Below are positions 8,457 to 16,316 of a DNA stretch of 64,000 bases, one piece after another. A program made the position numbers and the translations under genes. Below the pieces are notes generated by a model. It saw only the letters and a list, made by a program, of their open reading frames with translations. It did not search any database and was not told the DNA's origin. Source of the DNA: Anaerotignum sp. MSJ-24 (GTDB lineage: Bacteria > Bacillota > Clostridia > Lachnospirales > Anaerotignaceae); assembly GCF_018918145.1 (NCBI RefSeq), contig NZ_JAHLPX010000003.1, positions 118,783-182,782 of the forward strand, written 5' to 3'. The first letter of the stretch is position 1; the number at the start of each line of letters is the position of its first letter.

Positions 8457-9224
8457 ATGCTTTTAGAGATAAATAACCTTTGTAAGGATTATTCGACAGG
8501 CTTTCTCGGAAACAGAAAGATCCATGCAGTGGATGATGTAAGTTTATGTATAAATGAAGGAGAAATGTTCGGACTTATCGGCGAGAGTGGCTGTGGAAAA
8601 AGTACATTAACCAAAATGATACTTGGACTTATAAAGCCGACAGACGGAAGTATAAAATACAACGGCGAGGAAATAAGCAATTTAGGCGAAAAGCAATGGC
8701 TGCCGTTAAGAAAGGAAATACAGGCGGTTTTCCAGCATCCTCAGATGACCTTTAATCCAAAGAAAAATCTGTATTATTCCTGTGCTGAGCCGTTAAGGCT
8801 TTTTGATATGTGTGATAAATCCAGTGAGGAATATCTTGTAAGAGAAATGACCGAATGTGTCGGAATATCCTTTGACCAGCTTAAAAAATTTCCGCATGAA
8901 ATAAGCGGTGGACAGGCACAGCGAATATCCATAGCAAGAGCATTGTCGCTCAATCCAAGACTGCTTATATGTGATGAGCCAACAAGTATGCTTGATGTTT
9001 CGGTTCAGGCACAGATATTAAGACTGCTTATGCAGGCGAATAAGGAACAAAATGTTGCAATGCTTTTTATTTCCCATGATCTGGAGGTCGTTCATGCCGT
9101 ATGCACAAGGGTTGCGGTAATGAAAGAAGGTAAAATAATAGAAACCGGAACAGTTGATGAGGTTTTTGAAAATCCTAAAGAAGAGTATACGAAAAAGCTC
9201 CTTAATGCAAGAATAGAAATATAA
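8457..9224 (+). CDS. ABC transporter ATP-binding protein, DppF type
   Basis: 255 residues. Walker A is GESGCGKST (about residues 42-50), signature ISGGQAQRISIARAL, Walker B LLICDEPTSMLDVS and H-loop ISHDLEVV. It is slightly shorter than the usual DppF, lacking the C-terminal cysteine segment. GGAGGT lies six bases before the ATG. It is the last obvious gene of the importer operon; a LysE-type exporter frame begins 19 bases downstream. Confidence 0.95.
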   Translation: MLLEINNLCKDYSTGFLGNRKIHAVDDVSLCINEGEMFGLIGESGCGKSTLTKMILGLIKPTDGSIKYNGEEISNLGEKQWLPLRKEIQAVFQHPQMTFNPKKNLYYSCAEPLRLFDMCDKSSEEYLVREMTECVGISFDQLKKFPHEISGGQAQRISIARALSLNPRLLICDEPTSMLDVSVQAQILRLLMQANKEQNVAMLFISHDLEVVHAVCTRVAVMKEGKIIETGTVDEVFENPKEEYTKKLLNARIEI

Positions 9225-9243
9225 AATTAAGGAACATAAAGTT

Positions 9244-9963
9244 ATGATTAAATATATGATACAGGGCTTTTTGGGGGCTTGCGTATGTTGCACCGATAAG
9301 AACACAAAATATATTTGTTATAAATACCGCGCTTTCTCAATCGAGGAGACGCGTATTTTTTATGTCGGCAATAGTTGCGTTTTTGATGTAGCACTATCGG
9401 TTGCCTGTTTTTATGGAATGGGTGCGATAATGAGTTCATCAATATGGCTTGAGCTGGCACTTATTTTTGTTGGCTCGATTGTAGTTATTATTATGGGAAC
9501 AAAAATTTTGAAGTCAAGTGATAATACAGAACTTAATGCCAATGTTGAGATACCGATAAAGAAAGTTATAGCAACAAACTGTGTTGTAACATGGTTCAAT
9601 CCGCAGGCGATAATAGACGGTTCAATGCTTCTGGGTGCGTCCAAAGCCGCGATACCGGCAGAATACGGAACGGCGTTTATAATAAGCTGTGCGGCAGCAT
9701 CGGCATTCTGGTGGTTTTTTATGCCAAGTGTTGTTTATCATTTTAAATCTAAATTTTCGAATAAGGTTCTGCGTATTATATCGATTGTGTGCGGAATTTT
9801 TATAGTTGTATATGGCTGTAAGCTGTTTGTAAGCGGAATACAGCTTGTCAGAAGTACTTGGCTTATTTTAAATAAATTCTTAATTTTATCTGAAGTATAT
9901 ATACATATGATTACAAATACTATACAATTATATTGGAACAAAATAGTACAAATGCCGATATAA
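9244..9963 (+). CDS. LysE/ArgO-type amino acid exporter with two compensating frameshifts
   Basis: As read, 239 residues. From about residue 48 onward (VALSVACFYGMGAIMSSS) and at the start (MIKYMIQGFLG) it matches LysE-type exporters, but residues 12-47 do not. Reading the +1 frame there gives LAYVAPIRTQNIFVINTALS, the conserved first-helix region. An extra G in GGGGG at 9273-9277 and a missing T in TTTTT at 9380-9384 explain both switches. The C-terminal tail after about residue 205 also lacks family character. Exporters of this family expel basic or other amino acids. Either the gene is damaged or the sequence has two small errors. Confidence 0.75.
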   Translation: MIKYMIQGFLGACVCCTDKNTKYICYKYRAFSIEETRIFYVGNSCVFDVALSVACFYGMGAIMSSSIWLELALIFVGSIVVIIMGTKILKSSDNTELNANVEIPIKKVIATNCVVTWFNPQAIIDGSMLLGASKAAIPAEYGTAFIISCAAASAFWWFFMPSVVYHFKSKFSNKVLRIISIVCGIFIVVYGCKLFVSGIQLVRSTWLILNKFLILSEVYIHMITNTIQLYWNKIVQMPI

Positions 9964-9975
9964 GAGGTGATATGT

Positions 9976-10335
9976 ATGCTTTGGATAATTGTTATTGAAG
10001 CTTGCCTTGTTGCTCTGAATCTGATACTTGAGCTTATTTCAACGGAGAAAAGAAAGCTTTCCGGTCTTAAAAAGCTGATTAATATAGCTTTTGTTATGAC
10101 TATTGTTGTAGCAGGAAGATATTATCTGTATTCAGCCGGAGCGGAGGCTTTGTTCAGGCTTTTGAAGGCAGAGATATTGGTTTCATCAATGAACTTTTAT
10201 GCAACGGATTTTGTTAAGGCTGTAAAAGACAGAAACAATAGTAAGTTGATGAGGAAAACATTGTTCAAGGCTCTGGCAAACCATATAGTATTTACTGTAC
10301 TGTTTTTGTTGGTTATATATTTTGAAAATAAGTAA
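9976..10335 (+). CDS. Small membrane protein of unknown function
   Basis: 119 residues from the ATG at 9976, chosen over the GTG at 9967 because GAGGTGAT lies six bases upstream. It has three or four predicted membrane segments (about residues 2-18, 35-50 and 100-116) separated by short basic stretches such as STEKRKLSGLKK. I do not recognise the family. It begins 12 bases after the LysE-like gene and is probably co-transcribed with it. A terminator follows. Confidence 0.65.
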   Translation: MLWIIVIEACLVALNLILELISTEKRKLSGLKKLINIAFVMTIVVAGRYYLYSAGAEALFRLLKAEILVSSMNFYATDFVKAVKDRNNSKLMRKTLFKALANHIVFTVLFLLVIYFENK

Positions 10336-10340
10336 AAATT

Positions 10341-10377
10341 AAGCGTCTGTGTGATTGATTTCATACAGACGCTTTTG
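10341..10377. terminator. Bidirectional terminator
   Basis: AAGCGTCTGT (10341-10350) pairs with ACAGACGCTT (10365-10374), followed by TTTT. It lies between convergent genes. Confidence 0.85.
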
Positions 10378-10381
10378 TGCT

Positions 10382-11692
10382 TTATCCTATTCCTTTGAAT
10401 ATGATACCAAGTATGAATACGACTACTGTAAGTGGAACATATACATATTTAGCCAAAGGCCTGAACCAGCCCGGTATCGGCTTACTTCTGCCTTCGTTAA
10501 GTTCTGCCTCAATGTTTTTGTATCCGAAAATATAGTAAATCGAGAATGCTCCGAAAACAGCACCGAAAGGAACGACTATAATAGTTATGAAGTCCATCCA
10601 GTTTCCGACCGATGATTCTCCTTCAAGGAACACACCTACTCCAAAGCAGATTAAACTGCAAATAAGAACGGCGGCTTTTCTGCCTAAACCGAATTTCTGC
10701 TGAATACTTTCGATAACGGCCTCAAACATATTCATAAGCGATGTTATTCCGGCAAAACATACGGAAAGGAAAAATATAACCGCAAATGCACGACCCATAG
10801 GCATCTGCTGGAATATATGGGGCATTGTTATGAACATAAGAGAAGGTCCTCTGTCAGGTTCGATACCGAAGGCAAATACAGCTGGCATAATAACAAGTGC
10901 TGAAAGAATAGCAGCTACTGTATCAAAAAATGCTGTTCTTAATGAGGATGAAAGAATATCTTCTTTTTTGTCGAGATATGAGCCGTAAACAATCATGCCG
11001 CTTCCCGTTATGGAAAGTGAGAAGAATGCCTGTCCCATTGCCATAATCCATACGTTTACATCCTTAAGATTTTCCCATCTGGGAACAAAAAGAAATTTGT
11101 AGCCCTCTAATGAACCGTTGAGGAAAAATACTCTTACGGCGAGCACAGCAAAAAGAATGAAGAATAAAGGCATCATAACCTTATTTGCTTTTTCGATAAT
11201 CAAAGCCGAACCTGTAAGAAGAAGTACAGTTGTTATGGCAACAACACCGAAATGCCAGGGAAGGCTTCCGAAGCTGACTGTTGCCTTTGCAAAGTATTCG
11301 CCGGCATCTGCTGTGAGAATAGTTCCGCTTAATGAACCGAACAGCGATCTTAAAACCCAGCCGATTATTATTGAGTATCCAATTGCGATACCGAGAGAGC
11401 CGGCAAGAGGAATCCAGCCGAGCTTTCCGCCGAGTTTACTCTTGTCTTTCCAACAAAGCTCATAAGAACCGAGAGTACCTGTTTTTGCGCGTCTTCCGAT
11501 TGCAAATTCAGCCGAAAGACCGGTGATACCGAATAAAACCACGAACAGGATATAAGGAACAAGAAAGGCACTGCCGCCATATTGTCCAAGTCTGTAAGGG
11601 AACATCCAAATGTTTCCAAGACCTACCGCCGAGCCTACACAGGCAAGTATAAACCCGAATGAATTTGAAAAACTTCCATTTTTGTGTTGCAT
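10382..11692 (-). CDS. Sodium-dependent symporter of the NSS/SNF family
   Basis: 436 residues from the ATG at 11692, chosen because TGAGGGGTG precedes it; an in-frame ATG 30 bases upstream has no site. The first helix carries SAVGLGNIWMFPYRLGQYGG, the sodium and substrate site of the neurotransmitter:sodium symporter family (LeuT-like). About eleven membrane segments follow, with SLSITGSGMIVYGSY, a sodium-site helix, in the middle. Bacterial members import amino acids such as leucine, tryptophan or tyrosine with sodium. The exact substrate cannot be told. It is monocistronic. Confidence 0.93.
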   Translation of the reverse strand: MQHKNGSFSNSFGFILACVGSAVGLGNIWMFPYRLGQYGGSAFLVPYILFVVLFGITGLSAEFAIGRRAKTGTLGSYELCWKDKSKLGGKLGWIPLAGSLGIAIGYSIIIGWVLRSLFGSLSGTILTADAGEYFAKATVSFGSLPWHFGVVAITTVLLLTGSALIIEKANKVMMPLFFILFAVLAVRVFFLNGSLEGYKFLFVPRWENLKDVNVWIMAMGQAFFSLSITGSGMIVYGSYLDKKEDILSSSLRTAFFDTVAAILSALVIMPAVFAFGIEPDRGPSLMFITMPHIFQQMPMGRAFAVIFFLSVCFAGITSLMNMFEAVIESIQQKFGLGRKAAVLICSLICFGVGVFLEGESSVGNWMDFITIIVVPFGAVFGAFSIYYIFGYKNIEAELNEGRSKPIPGWFRPLAKYVYVPLTVVVFILGIIFKGIG

Positions 11693-11741
11693 AATACACC
11701 CCTCATAATTAAATTTAACCATTTATTTTCTGATGTATACT

Positions 11742-11770
11742 ATTATAGTATAATTTATACAAGTTTTCAA
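11742..11770 (-). promoter_or_regulatory. Promoter of the NSS symporter
   Basis: On the minus strand, TTGAAA (complement of 11765-11770), a 17-base spacer and TATAAT (complement of 11742-11747) lie about 50 bases before the symporter start. Confidence 0.7.
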
Positions 11771-11910
11771 TATTTAGCACAGAAAAGCGTTAAAATAATT
11801 AAATATTTACTGAAAAAATTAACATATAAAATGAGTATGTTTCAAATTGTACTTGTAAAAATGCACTAATAAGCTGTTTTTGATAAAATAAAAAATAAAA
11901 TTAAAAATTG

Positions 11911-11938
11911 TTGACAAGGTTGTTTGGTGTGATATAAT
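11911..11938 (+). promoter_or_regulatory. Promoter of the thrS leader
   Basis: TTGACA at 11911-11916, 16-base spacer, TATAAT at 11933-11938: near-consensus housekeeping promoter. Transcription should start about 11945, giving a leader of about 270 bases. Confidence 0.85.
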
Positions 11939-11944
11939 GAACTT

Positions 11945-12173
11945 GTTTAAAGCATTGATGAGAAGAGTAAAGGGTGCTGTGTGCTTAAAGAGAGCGGACG
12001 ATGGTGGAAGTTCCGTAGACATTCCCCTTGAAAACTAACTCGGAGTGGCTCCAATCAAGCCCGTTGATTACGTTATAATCTTTAAATTAAGTGGTTTTAT
12101 GGCAATTAGGGTGGAACCGCGGGAGAATTACTCTCGTCCCTTTTAATTTTTATTGAGGGACGGGATTTTTTTA
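11945..12173 (+). ncRNA. T-box riboswitch controlling thrS
   Basis: The conserved T-box AGGGTGGAACCGCG is at 12108-12121. The terminator is formed by CTCGTCCCT (12133-12141) and AGGGACGGG (12156-12164) followed by seven T (12166-12172). The 5' stem region contains the usual AGAGAGC, GGTGGAAG and GGAGTGG landmarks. T-boxes bind tRNA: uncharged tRNA stabilises the antiterminator and permits transcription. The segment GAAAACTAACTCGGAGTGG carries ACT triplets, consistent with a threonine specifier, though I have not folded it. Confidence 0.93.
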
Positions 12174-12215
12174 TGCCTATCCCAAGAATCATAGATTTGA
12201 AAGGAGATAGTTGAT

Positions 12216-14123
12216 ATGATTAAAGTAACATTAAAAGACGGTATTGTAAAAGAATACAACGAAGGAATTTCGGTATACGAAATTGCAAAGGATATTAGTG
12301 AAGGTCTTGCAAGAAACGCTTGTTGCGGCCTTGTAAATGGTGAGGTTCAGGATTTAAGATACACTGTAAACGAGGATTGCAAAATCGAAATCTGTACATT
12401 TGATACTCCCGAAGGAAAGAGAGCTTTCCGTCATACAGCATCACATGTTATGGCACAGGCTATAAAAAGACTTTACCCCGAAACAAAGCTTGCTATTGGA
12501 CCTTCAATAGATGACGGCTTCTACTATGACTTCGACAGAGAAAAAGCTTTCACACATGAAGAGCTTGAAGCAATCGAAAAAGAAATGAAGAAAATCGTTA
12601 AAGAGGATATTCCTCTTGAGCGTTTCGAGCTTCCAAGAGCAGAGGCAATTAAGTTCATGCAGGAGAAGGAGGAGCCTTATAAGGTTCAGCTTATCGAAGA
12701 CCTTCCAGAAGACGCTGTTATTTCATTCTATAAACAGGGTGATTTCACAGACCTTTGTGCAGGCCCTCACCTTATGAGCACAAAGCCCATCAAGGCATTT
12801 AAGCTTATGAGCGTTGCAGGTGCATACTGGAGAGGAAACGAAAAGAACAAAATGCTTTCAAGAATTTACGGTACAGCTTATACAAAGGCAGCTGATCTTG
12901 ATGCTTACCTTACAATGCTTGAAGAGGCAAGAAAACGTGACCACAGAAAGATTGGCAAGGAGCTTAAGCTTTTCGCACTTCTTGACGAAGGACAGGGCTT
13001 CCCGTTCTTCCTTCCCAACGGTATGATTATTAAGAATACTCTTATTGATTACTGGAGAGAAATCCATCGTAAAGCAGGCTATGTTGAGGTTCAGACACCT
13101 ATTATCCTTAACAGACAGCTTTGGGAAAGAAGCGGTCATTGGGATCACTATAAAGAAAATATGTACACAACTGTAATAGATGATGTTGAGCATGCGATCA
13201 AGCCTATGAACTGCCCCGGCGGTATGCTTGTTTACAAACAGGAAATGCACTCATATAAAGACCTTCCTTTAAGAGTAGGTGAACTCGGTATCGTTCACAG
13301 ACATGAAAAGAGCGGTCAGCTCCACGGACTTATGCGTGTTCGCTGCTTCACACAGGACGATGCTCATATCTTTATGACACCCGAACAGATAAGAAGTGAA
13401 ATAAAGGGCGTTGTTGAGCTTATCGACAGCGTTTACAAACTTTTCGGATTCAAATATCATGTTGAGCTTTCAACTCGTCCCGAGGACAGCATGGGCAGCG
13501 ACGAAGCTTGGGAAATGGCAACAGAAGGCTTAAGAGGAGCTCTTGAGGATATGGGAATGGACTATGTTGTAAACGAAGGCGACGGTGCATTCTATGGTCC
13601 TAAAATCGACTTCCACCTTCAGGATTCAATCGGAAGAACATGGCAGTGCGGTACAATCCAGCTTGACATGAACCTTCCCGAAAGATTCGAGCTTGAATAT
13701 GTTGATAAAGACGGCACAAAGAAACGTCCCGTAATGATTCATCGTGTATGCTTTGGTTCAATCGAGAGATTTATCGGTATACTTATCGAGCATTTTGCAG
13801 GTATGTTCCCTACATGGCTTGCTCCCGTACAGGTTAAGGTTCTTCCTATTTCAGAGAAGTTTGTTGACTATGCGGAAGGTATTAAGGAACAGCTTGAAGA
13901 AAGAGGCATAAGAGTAGAGCTTGACGACAGAGATGAAAAGATCGGCTTCAAGATTCGTGAAGCAAGAAACGAAAGAGTGCCTTATATGCTTATTGTAGGT
14001 GAAAAGGATATTGAGGCTGGCAAGGTTTCCGTTCGTTCAAGAGCAAACGGCGAAGAAGGACAGGCTGACCTTTCCGAATTCATCGCAAGAATCGAAGAAG
14101 AAATCAAAACAAGAAAATGCTAA
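12216..14123 (+). CDS. thrS: Threonine-tRNA ligase
   Basis: 635 residues, a full-length bacterial ThrRS. An N-terminal TGS domain (about 1-62) is followed by the editing domain with HTASHVMAQAIKRLYP (about 74-90), then the class II catalytic core with MNCPGGM (motif 2 region, holding the zinc-binding cysteine), HRHEKSGQLHGLMRVRCFTQDD and HRVCFGSIERFIGILIEH. The C-terminal anticodon-binding domain contains APVQVKVLPIS. AAGGAGAT is eight bases before the ATG. It charges tRNA-Thr and is controlled by the T-box immediately upstream. Confidence 0.98.
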   Translation: MIKVTLKDGIVKEYNEGISVYEIAKDISEGLARNACCGLVNGEVQDLRYTVNEDCKIEICTFDTPEGKRAFRHTASHVMAQAIKRLYPETKLAIGPSIDDGFYYDFDREKAFTHEELEAIEKEMKKIVKEDIPLERFELPRAEAIKFMQEKEEPYKVQLIEDLPEDAVISFYKQGDFTDLCAGPHLMSTKPIKAFKLMSVAGAYWRGNEKNKMLSRIYGTAYTKAADLDAYLTMLEEARKRDHRKIGKELKLFALLDEGQGFPFFLPNGMIIKNTLIDYWREIHRKAGYVEVQTPIILNRQLWERSGHWDHYKENMYTTVIDDVEHAIKPMNCPGGMLVYKQEMHSYKDLPLRVGELGIVHRHEKSGQLHGLMRVRCFTQDDAHIFMTPEQIRSEIKGVVELIDSVYKLFGFKYHVELSTRPEDSMGSDEAWEMATEGLRGALEDMGMDYVVNEGDGAFYGPKIDFHLQDSIGRTWQCGTIQLDMNLPERFELEYVDKDGTKKRPVMIHRVCFGSIERFIGILIEHFAGMFPTWLAPVQVKVLPISEKFVDYAEGIKEQLEERGIRVELDDRDEKIGFKIREARNERVPYMLIVGEKDIEAGKVSVRSRANGEEGQADLSEFIARIEEEIKTRKC

Positions 14124-14139
14124 AAAACTAAAATAACTG

Positions 14140-14168
14140 TTGACATATGATGTGCGAAGTGGTATACT
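14140..14168 (+). promoter_or_regulatory. Promoter of the infC operon
   Basis: TTGACA at 14140-14145, 17-base spacer, TATACT at 14163-14168, just after thrS. The transcript carries a leader of about 135 bases before infC. Confidence 0.85.
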
Positions 14169-14174
14169 CTTTTG

Positions 14175-14290
14175 GTAACAAAGAAGAAGTATCCACTTCT
14201 CACCTTATGGCCGGTTGCTTTTAGGGTTAATAATCAAGAAAATTTCTGTGATTTTATCAAGTGGATAGTTCTCTGTCCACTTTTTTTATT
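14175..14290 (+). ncRNA. infC leader attenuator (L20-leader type)
   Basis: AAGTGGA (14259-14265) pairs with TCCAC (14276-14280) followed by seven T, making a terminator before infC. An upstream TATCCACTT (14190-14198) is fully complementary to AAGTGGATA (14259-14267), so it can form a competing antiterminator. In Firmicutes the infC-rpmI-rplT leader is a known L20-binding attenuator; that this leader binds L20 is inferred from position and structure. Confidence 0.8.
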
Positions 14291-14309
14291 GTATCGGAGG
14301 TGCTTAACC

Positions 14310-14816
14310 ATTACTGAATTAATGATTAATGAACAGATCAGAGATAAGGAAGTCAGACTTATCAGCGAAACAGGAGAACAGCTCGGAGTTTTTTCAAGCA
14401 GAGATGCTCAGAAGCTTGCAGACGAGAAAAAGCTTGACCTTGTAAAAATCGCTCCCAATGCTAAACCGCCTGTTTGTCGTATTATGGACTACGGTAAATA
14501 CAAATTCGATCAGGCTAAAAAAGAAAAAGAAGCCCGTAAGAAACAGAAAACCATAGACACTAAGGAATTACGCCTTTCGCCAAACATTGATGCACATGAT
14601 ATTCAGGTTAAGGTTAAGAAAGCCATTGAATTTCTGAAGGACGGAGATAAGGTAAAAGTCAGCATTCGTTTCCGTGGACGTGAAATCGGACGTACTAACA
14701 CAGGTATGGTTATACTTGAAGATTTTGCTAAATCTGTTGCAGAGTACGGAACAGTTGATAAACCTGCAAAAATGGAAGCAAAGAGCCTTGTTATGTTCCT
14801 TGCTCCCAAATCATAA
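14310..14816 (+). CDS. infC: Translation initiation factor IF-3, AUU start
   Basis: 168 residues if started at ATT 14310. GGAGG at 14296-14300 is nine bases upstream of this ATT, while the in-frame ATG at 14322 (MINEQIRDKEVR) is too far from it. infC is known for AUU-type starts that let IF-3 repress its own translation. Conserved segments are INEQIRDKEVRLIS, LVKIAPNAKPPVCRIMDYGKYKFD, and VSIRFRGREIGRTNTG in the C-terminal 30S-binding domain. Frame extension upstream of 14310 runs through the leader terminator and is not coding. First gene of infC-rpmI-rplT. Confidence 0.95.
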   Translation: MTELMINEQIRDKEVRLISETGEQLGVFSSRDAQKLADEKKLDLVKIAPNAKPPVCRIMDYGKYKFDQAKKEKEARKKQKTIDTKELRLSPNIDAHDIQVKVKKAIEFLKDGDKVKVSIRFRGREIGRTNTGMVILEDFAKSVAEYGTVDKPAKMEAKSLVMFLAPKS

Positions 14817-14854
14817 TTTAATGCATTAACGTACATTTAAGGAGGAAATTTAAG

Positions 14855-15055
14855 ATGCCTAAATTAAAAACAAAAAAAGCTGCAGCAAAACGCTACAGAT
14901 TAACAGGAACAGGAAAAGTTAAAAGAAATAAAGCAAATACACAGCATATCCTTGGTAAAAAGTCTACTAAGAGAAAAAGAAATCTTAGAAAAGCAACTAC
15001 TGCAGATAAGACAGTAATTAAGACAATCAAGAAGAAATTAATTCCCTACGCATAA
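14855..15055 (+). CDS. rpmI: 50S ribosomal protein L35
   Basis: 66 residues, very basic, with [20 protein letters not shown] and [23 protein letters not shown] [20 protein letters not shown], the L35 signature. AAGGAGGAAA lies nine bases before the ATG. It lies between infC and rplT as in most bacteria. Confidence 0.98.
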   Translation: MPKLKTKKAAAKRYRLTGTGKVKRNKANTQHILGKKSTKRKRNLRKATTADKTVIKTIKKKLIPYA

Positions 15056-15082
15056 GACTTAGAACAAGGAGGATATTGAATA

Positions 15083-15436
15083 ATGGCAAGAGTTAAAGGC
15101 GCTTTAAACGCAAAGAAAAGACATAAAAAAGTATTAAAATTAGCAAGAGGATACAACGGAGCAAGATCAAAACAGTACAGAGTAGCTAAGCAGTCAGTTA
15201 TGAAGGCTATGGCTTATTCTTTCGCTGGCAGAAAACAGACAAAGAGAGAATACAGAGCACTCTGGATCACAAGAATCAACGCTGCTGCAAGAAAGTTCGA
15301 CATTTCTTACAGCCAGCTTATGCACGGTCTTAAGACAGCAAACGTAACAATCAACAGAAAGATGCTTGCTGAGCTTGCAGTAAGCGACGAAGCAGCTTTC
15401 GCTAAGCTTGTTGAAACAGCTAAAGCAGCTCTCTAA
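15083..15436 (+). CDS. rplT: 50S ribosomal protein L20
   Basis: 117 residues with the L20 pattern [36 protein letters not shown] and [21 protein letters not shown]20 binds 23S rRNA early in assembly and, in related bacteria, represses its own operon through the leader upstream of infC. Start preceded by AAGGAGGA. Confidence 0.98.
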   Translation: MARVKGALNAKKRHKKVLKLARGYNGARSKQYRVAKQSVMKAMAYSFAGRKQTKREYRALWITRINAAARKFDISYSQLMHGLKTANVTINRKMLAELAVSDEAAFAKLVETAKAAL

Positions 15437-15462
15437 TTTATAATATTTATAAATGTAAATTT

Positions 15463-15492
15463 AACCGCAGATGTTTTTATCTGCGGTTTTTG
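15463..15492 (+). terminator. Terminator of infC-rpmI-rplT
   Basis: AACCGCAGAT (15463-15472) pairs with ATCTGCGGTT (15479-15488), followed by a T run. Confidence 0.9.
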
Positions 15493-15494
15493 TT

Positions 15495-15517
15495 TTGTGC
15501 GCTTAAGCATGAAGCAA
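15495..15517. repeat. 23-bp sequence shared with the IS200-type left end at 63801
   Basis: This stretch, centred on GCGCTTAAGCATGAAGC, is identical over 23 bases to 63801-63823, where it borders the hairpin of an IS200/IS605-type element. Here it lies between the rplT and rubrerythrin terminators. It may be a remnant tip of a similar element, or a dispersed repeat. Confidence 0.7.
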
Positions 15518-15519
15518 AA

Positions 15520-15556
15520 CCCCTTGCAGATTTAACATCTGCAAGGGGCATTTTTT
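15520..15556. terminator. Bidirectional terminator for rubrerythrin
   Basis: CCCCTTGCAGAT (15520-15531) pairs with ATCTGCAAGGGG (15537-15548), a 12-bp perfect stem. T runs follow on both strands. Confidence 0.88.
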
Positions 15557-15583
15557 GCTTTATTCAGTTAAATATATCTGAAA

Positions 15584-16126
15584 TTATTTGAAGTATCTGT
15601 TGTAAAGGCCTTCGAATGCTTTACCGTGTCTTGCTTCATCTCTTGCCATTTCGTGAACTGTGTCATGGATAGCGTCAAGGTTAGCAGCCTTAGCACGTTT
15701 AGCAAGGTCGAATTTACCTGCTGTTGCGCCGTTTTCTGCATCGATACGCATTTCAAGGTTCTTCTTTGTTGAGTCTGTAAGAACTTCACCAAGGAGCTCT
15801 GCAAACTTAGCAGCATGCTCTGCTTCTTCGTAAGCAGCCTTTTCCCAGTAAAGACCGATTTCGGGATAGCCTTCTCTGTGAGCAACTCTTGCCATTGCAA
15901 GGTACATACCTACTTCTGAACACTCGCCTTCAAAGTTAGCACGAAGGTCAGCCATGATGTCTTCGCTTGCACCCTGAGCAACACCAACAACGTGTTCAGC
16001 AGCCCATACTTTTTCACCTGTCATTTCTTTGAATTTTTCCTTGGGAGCTTTGCAAACCGGACAGAAGTCGGGAGCTTCGTTACCTTCATGAACATAACCA
16101 CATACTGAACATACAAATTTTTTCAT
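15584..16126 (-). CDS. Reverse rubrerythrin (rubredoxin domain first)
   Basis: 180 residues. A rubredoxin-like iron site lies at the N terminus (C6-x2-C9 and C22-x2-C25 in [10 protein letters not shown] and CPVCKAPKE), and the diiron four-helix domain follows with [29 protein letters not shown] and [15 protein letters not shown]. Domain order is the reverse of classical rubrerythrin, the form known from clostridia as an NADH-dependent peroxidase and oxygen-defence protein. AGGAGG lies upstream of the ATG. It is monocistronic with a strong promoter and terminator, which fits an abundant oxidative-stress protein in an anaerobe. Confidence 0.95.
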   Translation of the reverse strand: MKKFVCSVCGYVHEGNEAPDFCPVCKAPKEKFKEMTGEKVWAAEHVVGVAQGASEDIMADLRANFEGECSEVGMYLAMARVAHREGYPEIGLYWEKAAYEEAEHAAKFAELLGEVLTDSTKKNLEMRIDAENGATAGKFDLAKRAKAANLDAIHDTVHEMARDEARHGKAFEGLYNRYFK

Positions 16127-16200
16127 ATTATTTTTCCTCCTTATAAGTAAATCGATTAAATATTCTTTAGTTATTTGATAATTTCTTTTATCTGATAATT

Positions 16201-16229
16201 ATTATAATTTAGACTGATTGGTTTGTCAA
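16201..16229 (-). promoter_or_regulatory. Promoter of reverse rubrerythrin
   Basis: Minus strand: TTGACA (complement of 16224-16229), 17-base spacer, TATAAT (complement of 16201-16206). Both hexamers match consensus exactly. The untranslated leader is about 70 bases. Confidence 0.85.
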
Positions 16230-16262
16230 TAGCTTTTTTAAATTTTTTTTTAATATATAGGT

Positions 16263-16291
16263 TTGAAATGATGATACTATTATTTTATAAT
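16263..16291 (+). promoter_or_regulatory. Promoter of the M16C peptidase
   Basis: TTGAAA at 16263-16268, 17-base spacer, TATAAT at 16286-16291, 25 bases before the start codon. Confidence 0.75.
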
Positions 16292-16316
16292 AAGTAAGTT
16301 AGGAGGACATGAGATT

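Noticed and set aside
14172..14309. N-terminal extension of IF-3 from an upstream ATG at 14172
   Set aside because: This stretch contains the leader terminator with its T run and has no family similarity; the AUU at 14310 with its GGAGG site is the better start.
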